Origin: Thiomargarita sp.
GTDB lineage: Bacteria > Pseudomonadota > Gammaproteobacteria > Beggiatoales > Beggiatoaceae
Assembly: GCA_030618965.1 (NCBI GenBank)
Contig: JAUXCJ010000058.1
Location: 1-6,786 of the forward strand
Reading direction: 5' to 3'
DNA: 6,786 nucleotides
The position numbers were made by a program, and so were the translations under genes. The notes beneath the pieces were generated by a model. The model did not search any database, was not told the origin of the DNA, and was given only the letters and a program-made list of their open reading frames with translations. Below, one piece after another: positions 1-5,248 of the stretch (position 1 is the first letter of the stretch; each line of letters opens with the position of its first letter).

Positions 1-94
1 AGGGAATTGCACTTGGGGAGCCGTGTGAGGTGAAAATCTCAAGCACGGTTCTGTAGACCAGTCTCTTATGGCGACATAAGGGACTGAGTTTAAC
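1..94 (+). mobile_element. 3' end of a group II intron (domains V and VI), truncated by the window edge
   Basis: Domain V is the 34-nt hairpin at 18-51. It starts GAGCCGUG, carries the AGC triad at 19-21, has a GAAA tetraloop at 32-35 and a two-base bulge at 42-43, and closes with CACGGUUC. Domain VI follows: 61-70 pairs perfectly with 75-84 around a GCGA tetraloop, and the stem continues outward through 55-60 and 85-91 with A87 left unpaired as the branch-point adenosine. Seven bases after A87 comes AC at 93-94, the expected 3' splice-site dinucleotide, so the intron should end at 94 with the 3' exon starting at 95. The other domains and any reverse transcriptase/maturase gene would lie left of the window. 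The flanking exon shows no gene, so this copy probably sits in intergenic DNA. Whether the full intron is intact cannot be judged. Confidence 0.9.
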
Positions 95-253
95 GACTCC
101 AAGTAATTTAAAAAATTTAATACTTTGTTTTTATTAAAAAACATATAAAATATTATCTGTCAATGCGTAAGTCCTACTATCATAAAACCTCAGTACAGGA
201 CATATCCTCTTGTCATTTCGACTAACAGGATAAATCTTGAATTATCAAGCTAT
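95..253. other. AT-rich non-coding stretch between intron end and MITE-like element
   Basis: I see no gene, tRNA or convincing promoter here. The first part is runs of A and T (about 103-155). A short palindrome, CTTGA-ATTA-TCAAG, lies at 236-249, just outside the left terminal repeat of the neighbouring element. It resembles the palindrome inside that element's right end (436-448), possibly by chance. Confidence 0.5.
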
Positions 254-474
254 GGCACTGGGGTCGTTGAATGGGATTGATTAAAATCAATGGCTTACTT
301 GGAAATAATTAAGTAAATTTATTAAAATATTAAAATAATTGATGGCAGATTATTTACAGCAAGAATAAAGGTGTACCATAGCAGCTTAGGAACAAATCAC
401 CAACTTGTTTATATCTCTATTTGTCACCGTTATCACTTGAATTTCAAGCGATCCCATTCAACGACCCCAGTGCC
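254..474. mobile_element. 221-bp MITE-like element with perfect 24-bp terminal inverted repeats
   Basis: Positions 254-277 and 451-474 are perfect 24-bp inverted copies; the outer end reads GGCACTGGGGTCGTTGAATG. Just inside each repeat, at nearly the same distance from the end, lies a short palindrome: 276-291 (ATTGATT-AA-AATCAAT) on the left and 436-448 (CTTGAA-T-TTCAAG) on the right. Read inward, these segments align with a few substitutions and gaps, so the terminal repeat is really about 38 bp, the inner part imperfect. The interior (292-435) is AT-rich and has no reading frame of useful length. This organisation fits a non-autonomous miniature transposable element mobilised by a transposase encoded elsewhere, or an IS deleted internally. 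I could not find a clear target-site duplication next to either end, and I do not recognise the IS family from the ends. Confidence 0.7.
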
Positions 475-596
475 GAAAATTTTAATGGTAAATTTCACTT
501 TGTTGTTTGAAGGATTTATGTGATTATTGACAATAATTTATTCAAATCAATCGTTTATTTTCAATTTTTCAATTCACTGCTGGTACCAGTTGAATA
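475..596. other. Non-coding region downstream of mazF, with small palindromes
   Basis: There is no gene here. A 7-bp palindrome, ATTATTG-A-CAATAAT, lies at 523-537. A hairpin (572-595, listed separately) directly follows the mazF stop codon on the minus strand. The rest is AT-rich without recognisable signals. Confidence 0.5.
572..595 (-). terminator. Hairpin directly after mazF, weak terminator candidate
   Basis: Positions 572-579 pair with 587-595 (8 bp with one bulged base) around a 7-base loop. The segment also contains the perfect 10-base palindrome CTGGTACCAG at 580-589. It begins one base after the mazF stop codon, where a transcript end is expected, but no U-run follows on the minus strand. 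It could be a transcript-stabilising hairpin rather than an intrinsic terminator. Confidence 0.3.
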
Positions 597-932
597 TTAG
601 TATAAACAAACCTCTAAAATGGCAAGTACCTCATCAAGTAATTGAATCGGTGCCGGTTGAATCAACCTAATATTTCTAGCCACATAGTCAATAGATTTCA
701 CTTGATCAACCATAACAAAGCCCGTGAGCGATGTTCCTTCGGGTATCTTGGCGTGAAATGGAACATTTCTGTCAGTATTAGTGATAGAACAAACAATTGC
801 TAGTCCTGTACGTTGGTTGAATAAATCGTTGCTGACAACTAAGGCAGGTCTTCTACCTTTTTGTTCATGCCCTGATTGTGGATCGAAGGTTAAAGCAACA
901 AAATCCCCCTTTTGGGGTATGTAACGTGCCAT
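597..932 (-). CDS. mazF: MazF/PemK-family mRNA interferase toxin
   Basis: The product is 111 residues, the usual size of this family. MazF-type toxins are small dimeric SH3-like-fold ribonucleases that cut single-stranded mRNA at short specific sequences and slow growth when their antitoxin is lost. Family marks in order are G9-D10 near the N-terminus, FDPQSGHEQ (16-24), the GRRPALVVS strand (26-34) with the conserved Arg and Pro, the SITNT segment (49-53) with the conserved Thr, and the DQVKSID strand (76-82). The Arg/Thr pair thought to be catalytic is therefore present, so the toxin looks intact. The ATG directly abuts the mazE stop codon (TAA then ATG), and AGAGG at 941-945 lies 8 bases upstream inside the end of mazE, a translationally coupled layout. 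By similarity it may be closer to ChpB/PemK than to E. coli MazF. Its cleavage sequence cannot be read from the gene. Confidence 0.93.
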   Translation of the reverse strand: MARYIPQKGDFVALTFDPQSGHEQKGRRPALVVSNDLFNQRTGLAIVCSITNTDRNVPFHAKIPEGTSLTGFVMVDQVKSIDYVARNIRLIQPAPIQLLDEVLAILEVCLY

Positions 933-1178
933 TTACCAAACCTCTTTTCCAACCGGTGGTCCCCAGTTTTCCTCGTGTGCTTCATAATCGCTAGGCATTT
1001 TAGCAACCAATTCTTCCAAACTGTATTTTTTACCTTGAGCTAAAGGTTTGATAATAATTTGTTCCTTTTGCATCGTAACGGAAACTTCCTCACCCAGCGA
1101 CAGTTGGGCTTTTAAGATAATTTCTGGCGGAAATTGTAGTCCTAAACTATTATCCCATTTTTGAATAACGGCTAACAT
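933..1178 (-). CDS. mazE: MazE-family antitoxin (AbrB-like DNA-binding protein)
   Basis: The 81-residue product neutralises the adjacent MazF and, in known systems, represses its own operon. Residues 3-45 form the swapped-hairpin AbrB/MazE domain (VIQKWDNSLGLQFPPEI, then a GEEVSV strand and the IIIKP strand). Residues 50-81 are an acidic, probably flexible tail ending WGPPVGKEVW, very close to the toxin-binding tail of E. coli MazE (WGEPKDKEVW as I recall it; 82 residues in total). The frame is open further upstream to a TTG at 1193, but I chose the ATG at 1178: GAGGA at 1187-1191 lies 8 bases before it and overlaps the TTG codon, and the resulting length matches the family. The gene starts 55 bases after the rnt stop, so it may be read from the pyrC-rnt transcript, from its own promoter, or both. 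The 8-base palindrome AAACGTTT at 1211-1218 lies in that gap and could be part of an operator. Confidence 0.9.
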   Translation of the reverse strand: MLAVIQKWDNSLGLQFPPEIILKAQLSLGEEVSVTMQKEQIIIKPLAQGKKYSLEELVAKMPSDYEAHEENWGPPVGKEVW

Positions 1179-1186
1179 AATATTTT

Positions 1187-1191
1187 TCCTC
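1187..1191 (-). promoter_or_regulatory. Ribosome binding site deciding the mazE start
   Basis: The minus strand reads GAGGA, then 8 bases, then ATG at 1178. The alternative TTG start (1193-1191) overlaps this motif, so the site can serve only the ATG. Confidence 0.7.
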
Positions 1192-1233
1192 AATCGAAAG
1201 TTGAATTATTAAACGTTTTCTGGGGTATTGCCC

Positions 1234-1848
1234 CTACTTCTGCCCTCTATCCCACAAATTAACGATTGCACAAAATAAATCCGCCGTCCGTTCAGCGTCA
1301 TAAATCGCTGAATGCGCTTCAGCACTATCCCAATTAAAGCCTGCTGCCTGCACTGCCTTTGCCAACACTGTTTGTCCGAAAACCAATCCACCCAAGGTAG
1401 CCGTATCAAATGTGCTAAACCAATGAAAAGGAGTTTTAATTTTGGTGCGATAACAAGCTGCATTAATAAAATTCAAATCGAAAGAAGGATTGTGACCAAC
1501 TAAAATTGCACGAGAACAGCCATATTTTTTTAAGGCTTTCCGTATCGGCTTAAAAATTGTCTCTAAACCTTCTGCTTCCGATACAGCAAAACGAAATGGA
1601 TGATAAGGATCAACTCCTAAAAAATCTAGTGCCTCTTGATCCAAATTAGCCCCTTCAAAGGGAACTAAATGGCAAAAATACGTTTCATCGCGTTGCCAAA
1701 AACCTTGATTATCCCGTTGTAATATCACAGCCGATATTTCCAACAAAGCATCACGCCTAGCATTCCAACCAGCTGTTTCTACATCAACCACAATAGGTAA
1801 ATAGCCCCGAAAACGCTTATTAATTGGTAGTTTGGTTGTCTTTCGCAT
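1234..1848 (-). CDS. rnt: Ribonuclease T (DEDDh 3'-5' exoribonuclease)
   Basis: RNase T is a homodimer that removes the last bases from tRNA and other stable-RNA 3' ends and takes part in end turnover of tRNA CCA. With the ATG at 1848 the protein is 204 residues (E. coli 215, with a longer C-terminus). The DEDDh catalytic set is complete: D22 and E24 in VVDVETAG, D124 in GHNPSFDLNF, and H179 and D184 in AHSAIYDAERT. FRGYLPIVVDVETAGWNA and the later FDTATLGGLVFGQTVL segment match the family closely. The frame stays open to a TTG at 1875, which would overlap pyrC by 20 bases. I prefer the ATG because the DEDD residues then fall within two positions of the E. coli numbering and no Shine-Dalgarno motif precedes the TTG. 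The ATG lies 7 bases after the pyrC stop, which suggests one transcript with coupled translation; its own ribosome site (GGTAG) is weak. Confidence 0.95.
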   Translation of the reverse strand: MRKTTKLPINKRFRGYLPIVVDVETAGWNARRDALLEISAVILQRDNQGFWQRDETYFCHLVPFEGANLDQEALDFLGVDPYHPFRFAVSEAEGLETIFKPIRKALKKYGCSRAILVGHNPSFDLNFINAACYRTKIKTPFHWFSTFDTATLGGLVFGQTVLAKAVQAAGFNWDSAEAHSAIYDAERTADLFCAIVNLWDRGQK

Positions 1849-1855
1849 TAGTTTT

Positions 1856-2884
1856 CTACCGAAGTTGCCAAGCAATAGCTTGCCCAGCTCGAAAGGGTAC
1901 TACTTTTTCTTTACCAAATTCAAAATCGTTTGGCATCTGCCAAGTGCGTTTTTCCAAAGTCACTGTCTCCGTATTACGTGGTAAACGATAAAAATCTGCC
2001 CCATAAAAACTGGCAAATCCTTCTAATTTATCCAATGCTTCTGCTTGTTCAAAAGCCTCAGCATATAATTCAAGTGCCGCAGGTGCGCTATAGATACCCG
2101 CACAACCACAAGCTGATTCTTTAGCCGATAGAGCATGAGGTGCGCTATCAGTACCTAAGAAAAATTTAGGATTGCCACTAGTCGCCGCTTTTAATAAAGC
2201 TTGACGATGCCTTTCAGCCTTCAAAATAGGTAAACAATAATGATGCGGATTAATCCCGCCTTTAAATATATCATTACGATTCAATAACAAATGATGGGCT
2301 GTAATAGTAGCAGCCAAATTATCATTAGCAATCGCCACATATTCAACCGCATCCTTAGTCGTGATATGCTCCAGCACGATTCTGAGTGACGGAAAATGCT
2401 CCATCAAAGGATCAAGTATTTCTTCAATAAAAACCCTTTCACGATCAAATATATCAATACTATCAGCTGTCACTTCACCATGTATTAACAGCGGAATATC
2501 ATAATCTTGCATTGCCTCAAATATTGCCCAAACGCGACGTATATCAACCACACCCTTTTCAGAATTAGTGGTTGCCTTAGCGGGATAGTATTTCACAGCG
2601 AAAACATGCTCACTATCTTTCAATTTCCCTATTTCCGTCACGGGCATATTCTCAGTGAGATAAAGCGTCATCAATGGATTAAAGCTACTATTAGCTGGAA
2701 GTGCGGCGACAATCTGCTCACGATAGGCGAGTGCTTGATTAACAGTCGTGATAGCTGGTTTTAAATTAGGCATCACAATAGCACGCCGAAAGCAACGACT
2801 AGTCGCTGCAAGTACCGAAGGCATTTGAATACCTTCGCGTAAATGTAAATGCCAATCATCAGGTTGAGTTAAAGTTATACGCAT
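1856..2884 (-). CDS. pyrC: Dihydroorotase, class II
   Basis: This enzyme reversibly cyclises N-carbamoyl-aspartate to dihydroorotate, the third step of de novo pyrimidine synthesis, in the cytosol. The 342-residue product is full length for the single-domain E. coli-type enzyme. The binuclear zinc site is complete: H12 and H14 (DDWHLHLR), the lysine that becomes carboxylated (K98 in AVKYYPAKATTN), H135 (LIHGEV), H173 (LEHITT) and the catalytic/metal Asp D246 (LGTDSAPH). The substrate-binding N40 region (VMPNLKP) and the PHHYCLPILK loop (213-222) are also present. The ATG at 2884 matches the usual N-terminus, about four residues before the E. coli numbering. No clear Shine-Dalgarno motif precedes it; the leader is AU-rich. 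rnt follows after 7 bases. The upstream gap is shared with the divergent DAHP synthase gene and carries a large G/C-rich hairpin repeat. Confidence 0.97.
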   Translation of the reverse strand: MRITLTQPDDWHLHLREGIQMPSVLAATSRCFRRAIVMPNLKPAITTVNQALAYREQIVAALPANSSFNPLMTLYLTENMPVTEIGKLKDSEHVFAVKYYPAKATTNSEKGVVDIRRVWAIFEAMQDYDIPLLIHGEVTADSIDIFDRERVFIEEILDPLMEHFPSLRIVLEHITTKDAVEYVAIANDNLAATITAHHLLLNRNDIFKGGINPHHYCLPILKAERHRQALLKAATSGNPKFFLGTDSAPHALSAKESACGCAGIYSAPAALELYAEAFEQAEALDKLEGFASFYGADFYRLPRNTETVTLEKRTWQMPNDFEFGKEKVVPFRAGQAIAWQLR

Positions 2885-2907
2885 ATTAGTTATTTATTAA
2901 TTATTTA

Positions 2908-2980
2908 CCCCCCCTCAATCCCCCCCTGTTGGGGTGGAGGTAAGTTCCCCCGCCCAGCGGGAGGGGGCTAGGGGGAGGGA
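2908..2980. repeat. G/C-rich hairpin repeat in the divergent pyrC/aroF gap
   Basis: In otherwise AT-rich DNA this 73-base block is almost only C runs followed by G runs. The inner hairpin pairs 2947-2955 with 2959-2967 (CCCCCGCCC / GGGAGGGGG, one mismatch) around AGC. A second, weaker hairpin pairs the C run 2920-2926 with G runs at 2931-2937. The outer arms, the C-rich start near 2908-2926 and GGGGGCTAGGGGGAGGG at 2963-2979, can also pair imperfectly, giving one long fold. The composition contrast and palindromic structure point to an inserted dispersed repeat of the REP/MITE kind. Multiple G runs could form a quadruplex. It occupies the space between two divergent start codons, where promoters must lie: a TATACT box at 2992-2997 could serve the DAHP synthase gene, but it has no recognisable -35 partner. 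Confidence 0.7.
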
Positions 2981-3049
2981 GCGATGGATGCTATACTGCA
3001 CGAGCTTATTTCTTATTTCTTAATTTATCTTTAATAGATTAAATCAATA

Positions 3050-4165
3050 ATGATCGTCATACTAGAACCATCTATCCAAAAAAATTCTGAAGAATACCGC
3101 AACATTATGGCATATTTGGATAATTTGCCAAACATACGACACAATATCCACGAGGTGCAAGGCAGCCAACAAGCACTGACAGAAATTTATTTAATTGGAG
3201 AAACGGCTTCAATATCCAAAGAAAATATTGAAGCCCTACCGGGGATTGAACGTGTAGTAAGGGTATCACAATCCTATCGTATTTTAGGCCGTCATGCCGC
3301 TGATGACAATCGCAGTTCCAGTTTTGAATACAATGGCGTGACTTTCAGTCAAGACAATCTGCATGTTGTTGCCGGATTATGTGCCGTAGATACCCCAAAA
3401 CACGTCGAAATGATGATGAAGGCATTGCAGGAAAACGGACAAACCTGCACACGCATGGGCGCATATAAGCCACGCACGAATCCCTATTCATTTCAAGGCA
3501 ATGGCAAAAGCTGCCTAAACTATGTCTTTGAACTGGCAGGAAAGTATGGAATTAAAGTAGTTGTGATGGAAATCACCCATGAAATACACATTGAAGAAAG
3601 CCGCCAAGCTCTTGAACAAACAGGGCATCCAACCGGTGTCATGTTGCAAATTGGCACACGCAACACCCAAAATTTTGAATTACTGAAAAGTGTCGGCAAA
3701 CAACAAAATTTCCCGATTTTACTAAAACGAGGATTTGGCATTACCTTAGAAGAATCATTGAATGCCGCAGAATATTTAGCCAGCGAAGGCAATCATCAAG
3801 TCATATTTGCACTACGCGGGGTGAAGACACATTTAGGCGATCCACATCGCAATCTGGTTGATTTTACCCATGTACCCGTAGTTAAACGCCTAACCCGTAT
3901 GCCCGTTTGCATAGATCCCTCCCACTCAGTCGGCAACCGTATAAAAGCACCAGACGGCTTACTAGAAGTACAACATGCGACAGCACAAGGAGTGATTGCG
4001 GGCGCAAATATGATACTGGTAGACTTCCACCCACACCCAGAAAAAGCCCTCGTTGACGGCCCCCAAGCACTATTACTCGAAGAACTACCTTGGTTTCTGG
4101 AAGATGTACAAATTGCTCGTGAAGCTTATGAAAAACGGAGGGATGTTGCGGCTAAGTACTCATAA
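3050..4165 (+). CDS. aroF: 3-deoxy-7-phosphoheptulonate (DAHP) synthase, type I-beta with N-terminal regulatory domain
   Basis: DAHP synthase condenses phosphoenolpyruvate with erythrose 4-phosphate, committing carbon to chorismate and aromatic amino acids. The 371-residue protein has an N-terminal ferredoxin-like domain (about 1-78, starting MIVILEP and ending RVVRVSQSYRILGR), as in the Thermotoga maritima enzyme, where it mediates tyrosine inhibition. The catalytic barrel follows (about 100-350). Visible active-site elements are C111 (AGLCAVD), KPR at 140-142 in GAYKPRTNPYSFQG, QIGTRN (200-205), LLKRGF (224-229), LRG (255-257) and DPSHSVG with H292. The metal set is C111, H292, D325 and D336; position 325 (LVDFHP) is normally Glu. 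AGLCA also replaces the usual AGPCS. It therefore looks like a divergent but well-ordered subfamily; activity is likely, not proven. The ATG fits the family N-terminus although no Shine-Dalgarno motif is visible. The gene stands alone, divergent from pyrC. The symbol is a family label; aroG would be equally defensible. Confidence 0.92.
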   Translation: MIVILEPSIQKNSEEYRNIMAYLDNLPNIRHNIHEVQGSQQALTEIYLIGETASISKENIEALPGIERVVRVSQSYRILGRHAADDNRSSSFEYNGVTFSQDNLHVVAGLCAVDTPKHVEMMMKALQENGQTCTRMGAYKPRTNPYSFQGNGKSCLNYVFELAGKYGIKVVVMEITHEIHIEESRQALEQTGHPTGVMLQIGTRNTQNFELLKSVGKQQNFPILLKRGFGITLEESLNAAEYLASEGNHQVIFALRGVKTHLGDPHRNLVDFTHVPVVKRLTRMPVCIDPSHSVGNRIKAPDGLLEVQHATAQGVIAGANMILVDFHPHPEKALVDGPQALLLEELPWFLEDVQIAREAYEKRRDVAAKYS

Positions 4166-4177
4166 GTCAAAATTCGT

Positions 4178-4230
4178 TGCAAGGTAACCTTGCACTCCAA
4201 CTGGACTCAGGAGTGCAAGGTTACCTTGCA
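4178..4230. repeat. Perfect 21-bp inverted repeat with self-palindromic arms, likely bidirectional terminator
   Basis: Positions 4178-4198 and 4210-4230 are perfect inverted copies around an 11-base loop. Each arm is itself a palindrome (TGCAAGGT-A-ACCTTGCA at 4178-4194 and its mirror at 4214-4230), so the segment can fold as one 21-bp hairpin or as two 8-bp hairpins side by side. It sits 12 bases after the aroF-like stop and 9 bases before the stop of the convergent DUF4351 gene, the expected place for a shared transcription end. The trailing sequence is only moderately T-rich on either strand (ATAATTTATTT on plus; AATTTT on minus), so a classical intrinsic terminator is likely but not certain. 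It may also be a dispersed repeat that happened to insert here. Confidence 0.8.
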
Positions 4231-4239
4231 CGATATAAT

Positions 4240-5175
4240 TTATTTCTGACTAAACTTAGCTAATATTTCTTCACGAGAAAATTGCAGCAGTATCTGTGAT
4301 AATTCACTTGGCGAGTATTTGATCAATGGATTAACCACTTGCAACAGTGCGTGATCAAGCTGACCAAATCGGTTTTGGAGCAAGTTTTCTACAAAATCAC
4401 GTCGCTCTTCTAAATGGCCTTGTTGACTGCCTTGTTGAAGTCCTTGTTGAAGTCCTTGTTGAACGCCTTGCAGCAAGGTTTTTTCCCGCCATTGTTGATA
4501 TAGAGGTGACAAGTTCATAAATAACTCCTGTTCTTCTTCAGTTAAGTTGTCTTTATATTCTAGACTAATGCGCCAGATAGACAGTAATTCTTGCACATAG
4601 TTTCGGAGAGCGTTGTCATCAGGAAAAGCCAGTAATTCATCAATCGCTTGTTTTTGGATGCTACCTTTTCCTAAAATCCTTAGCCAAAGTGTCTCTTTTG
4701 TCTTTGGTAATTGGTTAATGGCAATGATCGCAGTTTTCAAGGTTTCAGGTAAAAAGTAAATGCCTTTGCCCCAATCATCTGGGGCTTGAGTAGCACCTAA
4801 ACTGTCTACTAATGCGGTTGAAGCTGAAGTGGCTAAAATCCATAAAAAAGGCAATTGTCCCTCTTTGAGATATTTGCCAGTTTTACGTTTGGTTTTGCGT
4901 TGTAGCTCGCCATTGAGTGAAAACAGTTTGAGGAGACAATCACGTATTTCATTTTTAGTTGGTTGATTACGAAAAGGTTCTAGTAAGCAATCACTGGAAA
5001 CCATGCGAGCCAATAGTCCTAGCGTTTCTTTGTCAGGAGGAGCAGACGGCGTAAAATATATATCGACAAAATGTGCTTCACCAGAAATTTCAAGGCTTGT
5101 TTCAACTTTTCCTAATGGTTCAAGTAGCTCACTTAAATATTGTTTTGCAAATTGATCGTGTGGTTGTCTAGTCAT
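4240..5175 (-). CDS. Rpn/PD-(D/E)XK-like protein with C-terminal DUF4351 domain
   Basis: The 311-residue protein resembles a family common in cyanobacteria and large sulfur bacteria, usually annotated as hypothetical, DUF4351 or Rpn-like nuclease. It opens RQPHDQFAKQYLSELLEPLG, then VETSLEI and a VDIYF strand (37-41) whose D38 is the likely nuclease-core Asp. A middle part (about 50-230) includes LEPFRNQPT, LPFLWIL, GIYFLPETLKTAI and LPKTKETLWLRILGKG, and ends SPLYQQWREK. Then comes a QQG repeat tail (about 235-253) and a DUF4351-like helical end (about 257-308: RRDFVENLLQNRFGQL, ILLQFS). I do not see the ExK/ExQ half of the nuclease motif after D38, so catalytic activity is doubtful or uses other residues. 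Relatives are linked to transposase-like or recombination-promoting nucleases, but the function here is unknown. The start ATG at 5175 has no strong ribosome site. It stands alone, 73 bases downstream of the SPFH gene. Confidence 0.8.
   Translation of the reverse strand: MTRQPHDQFAKQYLSELLEPLGKVETSLEISGEAHFVDIYFTPSAPPDKETLGLLARMVSSDCLLEPFRNQPTKNEIRDCLLKLFSLNGELQRKTKRKTGKYLKEGQLPFLWILATSASTALVDSLGATQAPDDWGKGIYFLPETLKTAIIAINQLPKTKETLWLRILGKGSIQKQAIDELLAFPDDNALRNYVQELLSIWRISLEYKDNLTEEEQELFMNLSPLYQQWREKTLLQGVQQGLQQGLQQGSQQGHLEERRDFVENLLQNRFGQLDHALLQVVNPLIKYSPSELSQILLQFSREEILAKFSQK
4418..4465 (-). repeat. Four tandem 12-bp repeats inside the DUF4351 gene
   Basis: Units start at 4418, 4430, 4442 and 4454, each beginning CCTTGTTGA on the plus strand. 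The second and third are identical (CCTTGTTGAAGT) and the others differ in the last bases; a decayed fifth unit starts at 4466. Because 12 is a multiple of 3, copy changes keep the frame and add or remove four-residue QQG[L/V/S] units. This is consistent with replication slippage. Confidence 0.9.
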
Positions 5176-5213
5176 ACCATAAAATTGAAAATGTTTTGTT
5201 CGTTACTTACAAT

Positions 5214-5239
5214 AAGGGCAACCATAAGGGATTGCCCTT
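5214..5239 (-). terminator. Hairpin after the SPFH gene, terminator or repeat remnant
   Basis: Positions 5214-5221 (AAGGGCAA) pair perfectly with 5232-5239 (TTGCCCTT) around a 10-base loop. It begins 9 bases after the stop codon of the SPFH gene on the minus strand and is followed by ATTG rather than a good T run. GGGCAA...TTGCCC hairpins of this look are a common dispersed intergenic type in environmental bacteria, as I recall, so this may be a repeat acting as a weak terminator. Confidence 0.45.
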
Positions 5240-5248
5240 TCCAGCTAA

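Noticed and set aside
290..317. Tiny frame MAYLEIIK inside the MITE-like element
   Set aside because: It has eight codons only, no ribosome site and no resemblance to any known peptide gene.
1191..1193. TTG as mazE start (86 residues)
   Set aside because: The TTG overlaps the GAGGA ribosome site that serves the ATG at 1178, and the shorter protein fits the family length.
1222..1236. Terminator between rnt and mazE
   Set aside because: The stem is only 4 bp (GGGG/CCCC around 5 bases), overlaps the rnt stop codon and has no adequate T run, so it was not listed as a feature.
1209..1503. Open frames overlapping rnt (minus 1209-1463, plus 1312-1503)
   Set aside because: The rnt frame carries a full DEDDh motif set; these are overlaps in other frames without motifs or ribosome sites.
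1930..2764. Open frames on the plus strand (1930-2124 and 2507-2764)
   Set aside because: Both are antisense shadows of pyrC, whose metal ligands are all conserved in its own frame.
3520..3792. 90-residue open frame on the minus strand
   Set aside because: It lies wholly inside the well-supported DAHP synthase gene in another frame and shows no family resemblance.
3882..4070. 62-residue open frame on the minus strand
   Set aside because: It is a shadow of the DAHP synthase gene, with low-complexity Leu/Val/Gly content and no recognisable motif.
4418..4477. Short repeats considered as a CRISPR-like array
   Set aside because: The units are directly adjacent 12-bp repeats without spacers and lie inside a protein-coding frame.
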